This document shows positions 27,001 through 35,455 of a stretch of DNA of 64,000 nucleotides, in pieces. This DNA comes from Temnothorax longispinosus. Its lineage: Eukaryota > Arthropoda > Insecta > Hymenoptera > Formicidae. Position numbers and translations under genes: made by a program. The notes under the pieces were generated by a model. That model did not search any database, was not told the DNA's origin, and saw only the letters and a list, made by a program, of their open reading frames with translations. Positions within the stretch are counted from its first letter, which is position 1. Each line of letters starts with the position of its first letter. Location of the stretch: contig NC_092360.1 in NCBI RefSeq assembly GCF_030848805.1, forward strand, positions 19,571,701-19,635,700, read 5' to 3'.

Positions 27001-28003
27001 TCCCTAACCAACTGGACATCAACCGTACGGATGAGAGTGTGCTCGTCAATACGCGGATCGGAATCAAAGTCCTTTGGGACGGTATCAGCTTTCTCGAAGT
27101 GTCCGTGCCTTCGTCGTACAGAGGTCAACTGTGCGGTCTTTGCGGTAACTTTAATTCCCAAATCAAAGATGACTTTACTGTACGACAAGGACGAGTGGTG
27201 CAGGATCCGCAGCAGTTTGGCCAATCCTGGGCCGTGGGTGCTAACAAGAAGATGTGCATCCGAACCCCGAGAATCGGAAATACTACCAGGCAGAGACGTT
27301 GCCGAGAAAGAAAAGATCAGCGGTATTCTATATAATACTTATTCATTTTCTTACTGATATATCTTTCTACAGAATATCAGAAATAAAAAGAACATTTTCA
27401 TTATAAGATAATTTTATATAGCTACAAGCAATAGCTGTAAAATAATTTCTTTAATGTCCTTAATATTCTTTAATATATTCGTAATATTTACATTTATAAA
27501 AAATACAGCTTTAATATTGCCAGTTGCTATTAATACAGATATAAAACTATCAAACCAACATTCTTAATTAAATCCACATAATTACAGTATTATTGCTGGC
27601 AACTATTTTTTCTCTTTCATTATTTCATCTATCGTTTTAATAATATCCAACAAAAGTTTCCAAAATTTATTCTATGCCTATTTCGAAATAAACGCTTTAC
27701 ACTTTCTATCACAATGCCATCAACAATTTACTTTTCTGTGATTGCAGATTATGTAATCGACTGAAATCACAGATCTTCTATCCCTGCCATAAAAAGGTGA
27801 ATCCGGCGATGTACTACAAAGCCTGCCTTCAAGATATGTGTGAGTGCCCGACCCAGCACTGTTATTGCGAGTCCTTTATGGCGTACGCGCACCAATGCAA
27901 GCGACTCGACATCCCGCTGCCGCACTGGCGGAAAGCCACGAGGTGTCGAACCGTTTGGGACCAGCCAATAAGTCCGACGAATTTCGCTCGCCGCTTACAT
28001 TAA
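8561..28003 (+). CDS. cv-2: crossveinless-2 / BMPER-like BMP-binding protein, 10 coding exons
   Basis: This is a secreted regulator of BMP signalling. Family members bind BMPs through their first VWC domain and either help or block receptor access; in flies cv-2 is needed for crossveins. The exons are 8561-8660, 18859-18944, 22205-22304, 22969-23145, 24331-24513, 25444-25700, 26047-26206, 26293-26480, 26922-27322 and 27748-28003. They join in frame to 635 residues, close to the length of human BMPER. The order is a signal peptide (1-28), five VWC domains (about 38-94, 97-153, 157-214, 228-280 and 290-353, each ending in a CCxxC motif), a VWD domain (about 358-510) with GDPH and CGLCGNF, and a C8-type cysteine region (about 540-610). 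No TIL domain follows. The identity rests on domain order; the only uncertain junction is the exon 6 donor. Confidence 0.93.
9008..9553. mobile_element. palindromic TA-type element, 546 bp
   Basis: The ends are CAGGATGTCCCTGCACTCAG on the left and the inverse of CAGGGTGTCTCTGCACTCAG on the right. The arms pair for about 200 bases with scattered mismatches around a roughly 145-base centre. The flanking TATA on both sides is consistent with a TA target duplication. There is no transposase, so this is a non-autonomous foldback element. Confidence 0.8.
12000..12990. repeat. inverted tandem arrays of a ~175-bp unit
   Basis: Units containing GGTCTTAAAATATTC, GAATATGCAACTTACGATTT and GGCTAAAAACTAAGTAAAAG recur in direct orientation on the left of about 12385 and inverted on the right. 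At least two units can be seen on the left and three on the right. They form the core of the palindrome in the transposon at 11422-14202. Confidence 0.8.
13316..13711. mobile_element. 396-bp inverted-repeat element nested in the palindromic transposon
   Basis: It starts GGGAGACCGGGGCTAACTCG and ends with the exact inverse of that end, and a further partial copy of the end motif lies internally at about 13675. It sits in the right arm of the larger palindrome. The left arm carries the matching uninterrupted sequence near 11650-11680, which shows the empty site. No coding capacity is visible. Confidence 0.85.
14820..15350. other. GC-rich, CpG-dense block in cv-2 intron 1
   Basis: This stretch of about 530 bases is much richer in G, C and CpG than the surrounding intron and carries overlapping open frames on both strands. 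The frames are mutually shadowing and show no domain, so I do not call a gene. It may be an enhancer or an alternative cv-2 promoter, but no core promoter motif decides this. Confidence 0.35.
17987..18030. repeat. (GA)n microsatellite
   Basis: About 22 perfect GA repeats, followed by a further purine-rich stretch, lie 0.8 kb before cv-2 exon 2. Confidence 0.95.
18859..18944 (+). CDS. cv-2: cv-2 coding exon 2: first half of VWC1
   Basis: The acceptor GATTACAG and donor GTAAAC bracket an 86-base exon that starts in phase 1 and ends in phase 0. It encodes SRETCDIEGEDVTVDKILNT and then SCFRCICK. The NTS in this stretch is an N-glycosylation sequon. In cv-2/BMPER proteins VWC1 is the main BMP-binding module. 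Confidence 0.88.
18945..22204 (+). other. cv-2 intron 2 (3.3 kb)
   Basis: It splits VWC1 between its two halves. A GC-rich, CTG/CGG-bearing patch at about 19240-19970 has overlapping open frames on both strands but no recognisable product. The TA-type element at 20330-21252 lies in its centre. The rest is plain AT-rich intron. Confidence 0.8.
20330..21252. mobile_element. 923-bp TA-flanked element with GGGGAGAGTTGGCAA ends
   Basis: GGGGAGAGTTGGCAA at the left end is matched by its exact inverse at the right end, and TA flanks both tips. No transposase frame remains inside. The end sequence resembles the GGGAGACCGGGGC and GGGTAGACCGGGGC ends of the elements at 13316 and 41295. Confidence 0.85.
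22205..22304 (+). CDS. cv-2: cv-2 coding exon 3: second half of VWC1
   Basis: The TTTCCAG acceptor is followed by NGFVECLKQQCPNIEGCYAL and ends DDECCHRCT, the C-terminal half of VWC1 with its CCxxC signature. The exon ends in phase 1 before GTAGAA. The frame reads on into the intron for about 80 codons without recognisable content, so the splice is preferred. Confidence 0.9.
22305..22968 (+). other. cv-2 intron 3
   Basis: This 664-base intron includes a short GA-rich stretch near 22388-22420. I see no other feature. Confidence 0.8.
22969..23145 (+). CDS. cv-2: cv-2 coding exon 4: VWC2
   Basis: It encodes one complete VWC domain, from CIQNGIYHASDTEWTEENDP to GKCCPICE. The acceptor TATCGTAG and donor GTGCGT place it in phase 1 at both ends, the same phase as the VWC3 exon. 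That symmetry suits duplication of VWC exons. Confidence 0.92.
23146..24330 (+). other. cv-2 intron 4, with a degenerate inverted-repeat element
   Basis: The intron is 1.2 kb long. A short CTG repeat (about 23195-23215) yields Leu-rich frames that are not coding. Most of the remainder is the element at about 23480-24170. Confidence 0.8.
23480..24170. mobile_element. degenerate element with TGTCTAAAAGACG ends
   Basis: Near the left end ATGTCTAAAAGACG occurs, and near the right end the inverse of the same motif appears (GCGTCTTTTAGACAT). ATAAGACAT-type words recur inside in both orientations. The arms are diverged, so exact tips and target duplication cannot be fixed. The (T/C)TTTTAGAC motif also appears in the duplicated unit at 36.9-37.9 kb. 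Confidence 0.5.
24331..24513 (+). CDS. cv-2: cv-2 coding exon 5: VWC3
   Basis: The TTTTGCAG acceptor is followed by CLVNGQKVTEDRSVTTTEDP, then CVTCKCNKG, and the exon ends GECCPHCR before GTGAAA. It is one complete VWC domain, phase 1 on both sides. Confidence 0.92.
24514..25443 (+). other. cv-2 intron 5
   Basis: A 930-base AT-rich intron. I see no supported feature in it. Confidence 0.8.
25444..25700 (+). CDS. cv-2: cv-2 coding exon 6: VWC4 and start of VWC5
   Basis: The exon begins after TCACACAG and encodes a short linker, VWC4 (CMLGTRLYNSGSEFYADPC to SHCCPNC) and the first residues of VWC5 (ASCSYGGRTYV). The frame requires phase 0 at the end. Two donors are possible: GT at 25698, a poor GTGGCG, or GC at 25701, a good GCGAGT. 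I prefer the GC donor because it keeps one residue between TY and DGENW, as usual in VWC domains. Either choice stays in frame and changes only one residue. Confidence 0.8.
25701..26046 (+). other. cv-2 intron 6, probable GC-AG intron
   Basis: A 346-base intron. Its 5' end reads GCGAGT and its 3' end reads CCTAGGCAG, with the second AG (26045-26046) giving the correct frame. Confidence 0.6.
26047..26206 (+). CDS. cv-2: cv-2 coding exon 7: VWC5
   Basis: It encodes DGENWKLDSCKTCTCKQGKV through GQCCPRCVE, the body of the fifth VWC domain, ending in phase 1 before GTGAGT. The following intron is only 86 bases. Confidence 0.92.
26293..26480 (+). CDS. cv-2: cv-2 coding exon 8: N-terminal part of VWD
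   Basis: The CTCTAG acceptor is followed by a stretch containing CTVFGDPHYRTFDGKFYSFK. GDPH is the conserved acid-labile site at which BMPER/cv-2 proteins are cleaved between Asp and Pro while both halves stay disulphide-linked. The exon ends in phase 0 before GTGCGT. Confidence 0.93.
26481..26921 (+). other. cv-2 intron 8
   Basis: A 441-base AT-rich intron; nothing else is seen in it. Confidence 0.8.
26922..27322 (+). CDS. cv-2: cv-2 coding exon 9: C-terminal part of VWD
   Basis: The TGTTGCAG acceptor is followed by IGDLKVNLGQKMRVKVNGKK. Further on, YRGQLCGLCGNFNSQIKDDF carries the canonical VWD signature. The exon ends with a basic stretch (RQRRCRERKDQ) in phase 2 before GTATTC. The basic run could be a proprotein-convertase or heparan-sulphate-binding site; that is inference. 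Confidence 0.93.
27323..27747 (+). other. cv-2 intron 9
   Basis: A 425-base AT-rich intron ending TGATTGCAG; no other feature is seen. Confidence 0.8.
27748..28003 (+). CDS. cv-2: cv-2 coding exon 10: C8 cysteine region and stop
   Basis: It encodes LCNRLKSQIFYPCHKKVNPA, then MCECPTQHCYCESFMAYAHQ and HWRKATRC, a cysteine pattern of the C8 region that follows VWD domains. The frame closes with TAA at 28001-28003, 21 residues after that last cysteine-bearing stretch. No trypsin-inhibitor-like (TIL) domain follows, unlike the vertebrate BMPER form. Confidence 0.9.
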
Positions 28004-28308
28004 TCGCGCACTTTGTCCACCGCCGCGTCCGGCCTCTAAAAAACCTCTATCCCGAGGGACGTGCAGCGAGAACGGCCGCATCGAACTCGGTGTACATTCT
28101 GCATGCATTTAGAGAAATCACTCTATATATGTGATCCCATTCCTTTTTTCCCGTTCTCCTTTCTAAGATAACGTTTTAATATACGCGAATAATGAAGAAG
28201 AGACGCGATGATGAAACTGACATTTAAAATTAATTTGCGCGTTTGTTCTGTACGTAGAGCTATATGGGACTCTGAAACACACGCGCGAGACAGTCAAAGA
28301 AGAATAAA
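28004..28308 (+). terminator. cv-2 3' UTR and proximal poly(A) signal
   Basis: An AATAAA at 28303-28308 lies 300 bases past the stop and is followed by a GT-rich stretch (about 28326-28338). This is the nearest good cleavage/polyadenylation context. A second AATAAA at 31514-31519, also with GT-rich sequence after it, could serve a longer isoform or another transcript. Confidence 0.5.
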
Positions 28309-28691
28309 ATTCTATCTGGAATTTGGTATTGGTTTTTGAAACTCAAGTTTTCGTTGAGCGAGATAAAGCTTCCGATTAAATACTCACAATCAATAATAAC
28401 ACAAAGAACGTAGTACTCTTCTTAATACCCTATGACATATACCGCGAGGGATTAATACAAAATAAGTATTCATAAATGCTTATTTATTCGTGGAGCAACG
28501 TAATGCACGCGGCACTTATAAGTCTGCCGTCTATAATGAGAAACGGCAATAGACCGTTAATGCGGTAGAAAATGTTTCGCTGCTTGCGCTGCAAATGTAA
28601 TACGAACGGCTATACGTATGTCGGACTGACACGCCGCGTCGGAATAATCGTGGTGTTGTATTACGACAAACGACGTATGTAACTGTTAACA

Positions 28692-29779
28692 ATGATGAAG
28701 CATAAAATAGTTGAAATTTTCTCTCGGCTTTGCAAACCACCAGCTTTACGTCTCCTCTTCAACATTCTTCGCGATGTTATCTTTCTATTCCCAAGAGCTC
28801 CTTCTGTCTGCGGGAGCGCGCAGACCGGACGCGGCGGAGTGCTTGGCGAGAATCTACTAGTCACCACTTCGTATCAATATGCATTAACGGTAAGTTCCTG
28901 TGCCCCCGTGTTAATAACGTCGAGTAGTGCCTAGGGACGCACTCGAGCCGGAGTAGTACTTTCACATAGTTATGACGAGAAAAAAATTTCAAATTTTGTA
29001 TTAATAACAATCGTATAAATAATTATATGCTAATTATAACTACACAAAAATATATACACAAAATATTACGCAAAAAAAAGATTCTTTTACCATCGAATAA
29101 AAATTTGATTTGCAAGTTACGTTAATTTCAGGATCGCACGCTTTTAGAAAAGAGGAAAAAGCTCAATATTTGTTTTGATTATATTTTTTTATTTCTAATT
29201 TACTTTTGTAATATAACTCGTACCAGAAAATACCTATATTTTTCAAAATACAAAATTATATTTTTTCCATTATTGTGGTACCTTTAAAAATTATATATTT
29301 AGAATTTACAAGTATTTTCTTTATGAATTTTTTTTATAGATACAGGGTACAACGTAGAAATAAGATCACTCTTACGTAGAATCAAAAAACGTGTTTAATT
29401 CAGTTTTAAGCTTCCTAAATTAGCATAACTTTGAAATTTAAGTCATCGACTGGTTACATTGACCTACAACCACTACTTTTAAGAAGTCAATCACATCTGA
29501 TTATTATTTTATTCTTATAGCGAATTTTTTCAGTCAGACTCTGACTCGAGTGTCTCTAGTAGCAACTGTTCGTCGACGCGGAGCGGCGGTGATTTCGCGC
29601 TCACTCGTATGGAAATCTCACGTGGGTCACAGCAGCACAAGTACGCAGCCATGACGCCCGGAAACATGGATCTCACGTGTGTGTATGTGTGCGTCACCGA
29701 TTTCACGCGAAATCCCGTAGATCCGAGAGGAAGCATCGCGTGTCGAGCTAGAGTCGTGCAAATGTCGGAAAATGGATGA
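28692..29779 (+). CDS. possible two-exon coding unit downstream of cv-2 (unknown function)
   Basis: An open frame reaching 28889 ends ACG before a strong GTAAGT donor. After a 644-base AT-rich intron, the acceptor TTTTTTCAG at 29533 resumes the same phase, and the frame runs 81 codons (29534-29776) to TGA at 29777-29779. The second exon begins SDSDSSVSSSNCSSTRSGGD and is serine-rich and GC-richer than the intron. No domain is recognisable. The 5' limit is unknown: 28692 is simply the first ATG of the open frame, and an acceptor near 28791 (TTCTATTCCCAAG) is an alternative. A long antisense frame covers the second exon too, so this may be chance or untranslated RNA. Confidence 0.3.
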
Positions 29780-30354
29780 TCTTGTGTCGCACAGAGCGAG
29801 AAGCACAAAAAGCAAAAACTTATATCCAGCGCTAAATTAAAACTTGGCGCAATTTAATCCTGAACCTTTACGTCGTAGATGTAGATTCGCGTATGTTATT
29901 GTGAATCGAAAACATGTTTAGCTTTAGGATCGTCCCTTCTGTGTGGGACGTTGAATTATTATCGAACAAAATTGAGGTGACACACCGTGTTTGACAAAAT
30001 GTAGTATCATTGATTGTATTGTAACCGCATAATTATTATCGACATTTTTTAATAATTGTAAATGCTGCCTTATGAATTTTATATGTATACTTCACTGAGA
30101 GACTTATGTACAATCACCCAAATGAAAGGAACAGGAATAGGACTCTATTGGGCAGCAAACACATACTGACAAAACGAAATCGGTATGTTTGAATTCGTGA
30201 GGACGACTTTGCAATTAGCAGCAGATGGCGATGTCTTGTAATGTTTCGGAACACCGTGCAGTATTTCGGCCGATGAGCAGGCTCGCGGCATAGCATGTAC
30301 ATCCCAGTTTAACGCAATCGATTATTTGTATATGTATGTACACATATAAATATG

Positions 30355-30905
30355 TATGGATTCGCGGATCCTTGGATCCACAGATCTGTGTCTCTGTAGT
30401 CTGTACCGAACCCTGTATTCACATATCTATGCACGTATCTTTTCGCGGATCTCCGCGTCAGTTGCAGTACAACGATTCGTCGAATCTATTTGAATCATAG
30501 ATCTGTGATTTCTCGCTTTCCAAGATATTCGAACTCGATTAAATCCGGAGATCCGTAAATCGCAAATCTAAACGGTTTTTTAAACGCGTTGCTCCTTTAG
30601 TTCACGAGCTTACAATTCCACGAATCTTTTGATCCATAAATCCGCGATCGCGCGATCGCTCTCTTGGAATCTATAAATTCCAGGGGTATCCTCAGATCTA
30701 TAAATTCCCACGAATCTAGATACATACATAGATACTAATATATTCGCTCGGAATATAATAAATTCAGATCCACGAATCGCGTTTGCGTCGTACGAGTTGT
30801 GGTTCCGCAAATATGTTGTTCTATTTCTAGATCCGTGGTGCTATAAATTTCTGATCTTAACGTAGATCCCTCGATTTACACAGATCCTTGGATTCACAGG
30901 CCCCC
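30355..30905. repeat. degenerate GATC-rich array
   Basis: About fifteen GATC words lie in roughly 550 bases, where about two would be expected by chance. They sit in recurring short contexts such as GGATCC, AGATCT, GATCCACGAATC and CTATAAATTC. No clean period is visible, so it looks like a decayed minisatellite built from a core near GATCCRCGAATCT. Confidence 0.65.
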
Positions 30906-31513
30906 ACGCCGTTTATCACTCTTACATTTTCGTCATGTAGAATTAGGAGGGATTATTTTCCCGTTCTTCGTCTTCGACGACGAGTACACCTTTTTTTATA
31001 TTATGTATACAACACATATCTAAGTAGCATGTAACGTAAACGTTTATATATACTTTAGCTTTAACGATGCGTTTACAAATTGTACATAGAAAGACACGAT
31101 TATTATTAACGTTAAGCGAGCACTAAGCATGGTTTCTAATAATGTGCCACGATTTTTAACGCTCTTCACCTATTCTCTTTTTTTACTCCGTTTTTTTTTG
31201 TTCAATTTTCTCTCTTTCTCTTCCTACCTACTTCCTCCCTGTATCTCTATCTTTAGCAAATTGTTATGAAATTTCGCAAAAGAATGTAGAAGCTATTTTA
31301 TTAAAGTTACTTTTGCGGAAGGTGATAAGGAAACGAGATTTTTTTAACTCAGTAAAAGTGTACATAGCTAAAATACACTATAATTAATTATCACCGACGA
31401 CGAGTTTTGACGAGGAATCAAACCAATTCTGCATACCGGGTAGTCCAAAGCGTTAGCCAATTTTTGTCGACTAGCGTAGAGTTATAGTGTATAGAACAGA
31501 GAGTTACGAGCGT

Positions 31514-31519
31514 AATAAA
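31514..31519 (+). terminator. candidate distal poly(A) signal
   Basis: AATAAA is followed about 20-30 bases later by GTGTTTCTGTGT, a good polyadenylation context on the + strand. Confidence 0.4.
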
Positions 31520-31602
31520 TCAATTATATTCGTAGACACCGTGTTTCTGTGTAAAATTCCGCCCCCCCTTTTCTCTTTCTTCTATACTCTTTCTTCTATT
31601 CT

Positions 31603-31838
31603 GTAAGGTAATCCTAAATAAGTGTGAAAAATTTTAGGAGATAATTCTTTGTCAAAAATTAAAGGAAGTTTTTTCATACAAACATATACCTACTCAAAGG
31701 GGGAAAGTGAAAATTTGGAGGTGTGTACTCTTCAGGAAAAGATATAGGAATATATATTTACATGAAAGATCCTCTCTTAATTTTTGACAAAGAATCATCT
31801 CCCAAAGTTTTTCGCACTTATTTAGAATCACTCTGTAT
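31603..31838. mobile_element. palindromic MITE, about 236 bp
   Basis: CCTAAATAAGTGTGAAAAA near the left end and its inverse near the right end pair, together with ATTCTTTGTCAAAAATTAA, over roughly 65 bases per arm. The outer tip is approximately TACAGAGTGATTCTAAATAA. There is no coding capacity. Confidence 0.7.
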
Positions 31839-31856
31839 ATGTATACTAGATTTTTC

Positions 31857-31875
31857 GCCCGCGCTTCGCGCGGGC
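31857..31875. other. GC-rich 8-bp-stem hairpin at the edge of the repeat block
   Basis: GCCCGCGC and GCGCGGGC pair perfectly around a TTC loop, preceded by a T-rich run. Similar GC hairpins mark the tips of several insect transposon families. Here it marks the left border of the repeat block that runs to about 34.5 kb. Confidence 0.5.
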
Positions 31876-31990
31876 TCAAAATCTTTTCTCCTCTCCCCAA
31901 ACTCACTCATTAATTAGGAGCACCAATAGAACCCCATAAAACCCAATTTTCAATTCCATAGTAGCCATCTCCATAAAATTAGTAATCTTT

Positions 31991-33050
31991 TAGCCCAGTA
32001 AAATGACAAAATTTTGAGGAAATAATACTGACTGGACTGAAACTTTGTAAACAGACTTGTTTTAGGGTACTATTCAACATATTAAAAGTCCCCACGTGTA
32101 GGCGCTACGTTGCGGGGAGGGGAGGGTCCAAAAGATTCCAAAAATCAGTTTTTTGCAAATAACTCGGAAAATATCGACTTTACAAAAATTTATGTAAATA
32201 TAAAAATTGTAGCTTACAAAATTCCACACAATTTCGTTTTTTATTCAAATCTGTACGATCAAATGGAGCAGAGATAGAATTTTTTAAACACCGGTAGTTT
32301 TGCCTTGACTCGAGAGTCCATTTTCGAGATATCAGCGAAAAATGCGCGACGCGCGTACGCGTTAGCCTCTATTTGAGAGTCCATTTTCGAGATATTAGTG
32401 AAAAATGCGCGACGCGTGTACGGGTTTTTGTTGCGTCGCAAAACTACCGGTGTTTAAAAAATTTTATCTCTGCTCTATTTGGTCGTACAGACTTGAATAA
32501 AAAACGAAATTGTGCGGAATTTTGTAAGCTACAATTTTTATATCTACATAAATTTCCGTAAAATTGATATTTTTTGAGTTATTTGCGAAAAACTGGTTTT
32601 TTTTTTATATTTTGGACCTTTTGAACCTTCCTCTGCCCGTAACGTAGCGTCTACACATGGGGACTTTTATATGTTAAATAGTACCCTAAAACAAGCCTGT
32701 TTACAAAGTTTCAGCCCAGTCAGTATTAATTCCTTCAAATTTTAAAAATAATTCTATCTCTGCTCTACTTGGTCGTACAGACTTGAATAAAAAACGAAAT
32801 TGTGCGGAATTTTGTAAGCTACAATTTTTATATCTACATAAATTTTCGTAAAGTTGATATTTTCCGAGTTATTTGCGAAAAACTGATTTTTGGGACCTTT
32901 TGGACCCTCCCCTCCCCGCAACGTAGCGTCTACACGTAGGGACTTTTAATATGTTAAATAGTACCCTAAAACAAGCCTGTTTACAAAGTTTCAGCCTAGT
33001 CAGTATTATTTCCTCGAAATCGACAAATTTCGAGTCATTTTACTGGGCTA
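31991..33050. mobile_element. foldback element with a duplicated right arm
   Basis: The left arm (31991-32297) and right arm (32444-32745) are inverted copies of about 300 bases, sharing for example CACCGGTAGTTTTGC and GGGTACTATT. A second right-arm copy (32746-33050) lies in direct orientation after the first and carries the outermost tip, the inverse of TAGCCCAGTAAAATGA. The spacer between the arms holds two direct copies of about 70 bases containing GAGAGTCCATTTTCGAGATA. There is no transposase. Confidence 0.8.
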
Positions 33051-33441
33051 TTTTGGTACCAATTTCATCAAAATCATCAACAAAAAATTAGAAAAATTTT
33101 GGCACCGGTTTCAAGAAAATCGATCCATTAATAAAAAATTATCCATTAATAAAAAATTAAACTTATCCTCCAAAAATTTAAAAATTTTTGGCACTAGTTT
33201 CAAAAAAATCGGTCAATTAATACTTATTATTTCTCAAAATTTTAATAATTTCCAAACCGGTTTCTAAAAATTGGTAACAAAAAATTATCCATAAAAAAAT
33301 TCAGCTTGATATTTCAAAGTTTGCGGAAATTGGAGCAATCACGTATATATTTTTTTAACAGAAATTGTAAACCACTTTACTATTAGCAATTTTTCTAATT
33401 CTATTACATTCTTTAGTTCTTTCTACAACTATCTATATATT
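33051..33441. repeat. decayed ACCGGTTT-containing repeat units
   Basis: Imperfect copies of the motif GGYACYRGTTTCAARAAAATCG with ATTAATAAAAAATTA spacers recur three or four times. They look like diverged relatives of the better-preserved units at 33442-34497. Confidence 0.5.
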
Positions 33442-34497
33442 AAACGTCTGTATGTCTGTCTGTCTGACGCGAACTACTTGTTATTTTCCGAAAAATTGGA
33501 AAAATTTCGTAACCGGTTTCCAAAAACCAATCTTAATCGCTTGTGACAGTCACGAATTGAAGTAACTGGTTAATTCCCAAAAAATTTAAAAAATTTCTGA
33601 TATCGGCTTCCAAAAAGATCAGTAACAAAAAATTATACACTTTATAGCACTCCCCGGAAAATTCTACCCCTGTTTCATATATAATAACTCTTTGAAATTC
33701 GGTCAATTATTTTCCGAAAAATTAGAAAAACCGGTTTCCAGAAAATCGGTGACAAATCCTACATACAACATATTTCATTTAAAACTAATCGACTTATGAA
33801 CGATTTAATTCCCGAAGATTATAAAAAAAAGATTCATTTTTTTTTGGCCTTTGCAGCTTCCTCCATTTCATAATTTAGTGCTGCAATAGATCATCCTGAC
33901 CGTCTTCTAATGTACATTTTTTAAAAAATCACGCAGATTTTTTTAAACAAAAATCGGAAACGTTTCAAGAAAATCAGTACATTAATGAAAAATTAAACTC
34001 GCGGTTTCAAAAACATCAGGATATACAATTCTTTGAGTCAATTATTTCCAGAAAAATTGGAAAAATTTTGGAACCGGTTTCCAAAAAGATTGGTAACGAA
34101 AAATGATACACTTTATGGCAATTCCCGGGAAATATTCTAAACCTACTTCATATACAATTCTTTACGATTCGGTCAATTAATTCCCGAAAAGTTGGAAAAA
34201 TTTCGTAACCGGTTTCCAAAAAGATCGGTAACGAAAAATTATACACTTTATGTGGCACTCTCTGGGACAATATATATATATATATATTTTACCCTTACTT
34301 CATATACAATTCTTTGAGATTTGGTCAATTAATTCTCGTAAAATTTGAAAAAATTTCGGAACCGGTTTCCAAAAAGATCGGTAACAAAAAAAAAGCCGCG
34401 ACATTTTCATCCCCGGAAAATTCTACCCCTATTTCATATACTTTTGAACTACGAATGAGTAGTTCGCGTACAGACAGACAGACAGACAGACGTTACT
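33442..34497. mobile_element. TGTC/GACA-ended element filled with ~150-bp tandem units
   Basis: The left end carries AACGTCTGTATGTCTGTCTG with CGCGAACTACT. The right end carries the inverse (AGTAGTTCGCG then CAGACAGACAGACAGACAGA and CGTTACT). Between them, units of about 150 bp repeat the motif GGAACCGGTTTCCAAAAAGA, then TCGGTAAC, TTATACACTTTA and TTCATATACAATTCTTT, in at least five copies of varying decay. A lone copy of the same unit sits at about 40284-40380. Confidence 0.7.
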
Positions 34498-35455
34498 TAG
34501 ATAGTCCAGAACTATTCCTAGATATAGAAATCAATAAAATTATGATGAAGTTAAAGATGACAAAAATATCAACTAATATTTGACATCGACTATTTGTCGA
34601 CGCATCGACGTTGAGTTGACGTCGATTCGCCCAATCATTTTTGGCTGGTACATTTATAAAATATCATAAATGTTTTCTATAGGTACCAAGAAAGCTTTAT
34701 AAGACCACATCAAAACCACTTCTCCTTCTTACTCGGAAAAGATTAAAAGTAACTTTAAGCACGCTTTGATTAACTTATTGATTGCTGCTATATATTTATT
34801 TCAATTAATTTTATTTCCGACGCCATTTCTGCATCGGCATTATATTTTAATATGCTACTTAATTGTACTTATTCTTTATCAAAACCAAAACACAAGAAAA
34901 ATTTTATTTCCTTTGCTCCAAAAAAGCGAATTAACAAATAACTCAAATTTATTTATGTATCAACAACTACGAATTAACTCGTATTCGGCAGTCACCGTAG
35001 TTAACTTAATCGGCGATTAACTCAACAGGCAGAATTGCTCGCGATAAAACGCTCGATTATGGGCGCGACCCACTAGACGTTTCAAACGGTCCAGAGCATT
35101 ATTTTGTCCTTGTTTAACATTTGATAAATAAGGATGAAATGTTTCCAAGAGCGTTTGGAGCGCCAAGCGGATCCCACTCTATATGTATAAAAAAATTGTT
35201 CTGAACCATCATGCATCAAACAAAAGAAATCCACGTAATTTTATCCATGTTAATAAAGTGGCATTATTCGACAAGTTAAAATGGCCGATTAATCGGAGCT
35301 TCGTCGAAGATTCCTCTCCGTAACGGTATAAATTGTAAGTATTCAATCCATTCAATATAAAAACACCGATAATTGACCGGATAAATCACCGAAGTGATAG
35401 CGAGTCGCTAGCCTCATCCGAATCGTTTGCATTCCGAAAAAATCTTGCGGAAAAT
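34498..35455. other. AT-rich stretch with one short MITE
   Basis: No gene is supported. Bases 35068-35170 form a short element whose ends (CCCACTAGACGTTTCAAACG and the inverse of GGATCCGCTTGGCGCTCCAA) are diverged inverted repeats. The remainder is anonymous AT-rich sequence. Confidence 0.5.

Larger units (their letters stand above)
29780..31560 (+). other. non-coding 3' flank, possibly a long 3' UTR
   Basis: No coding frame can be supported. The stretch holds the GATC-rich array at 30355-30905 and ends near a poly(A) signal at 31514-31519. It could be 3' UTR of the candidate unit at 28692-29779 or of an extended cv-2 transcript. Confidence 0.4.
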
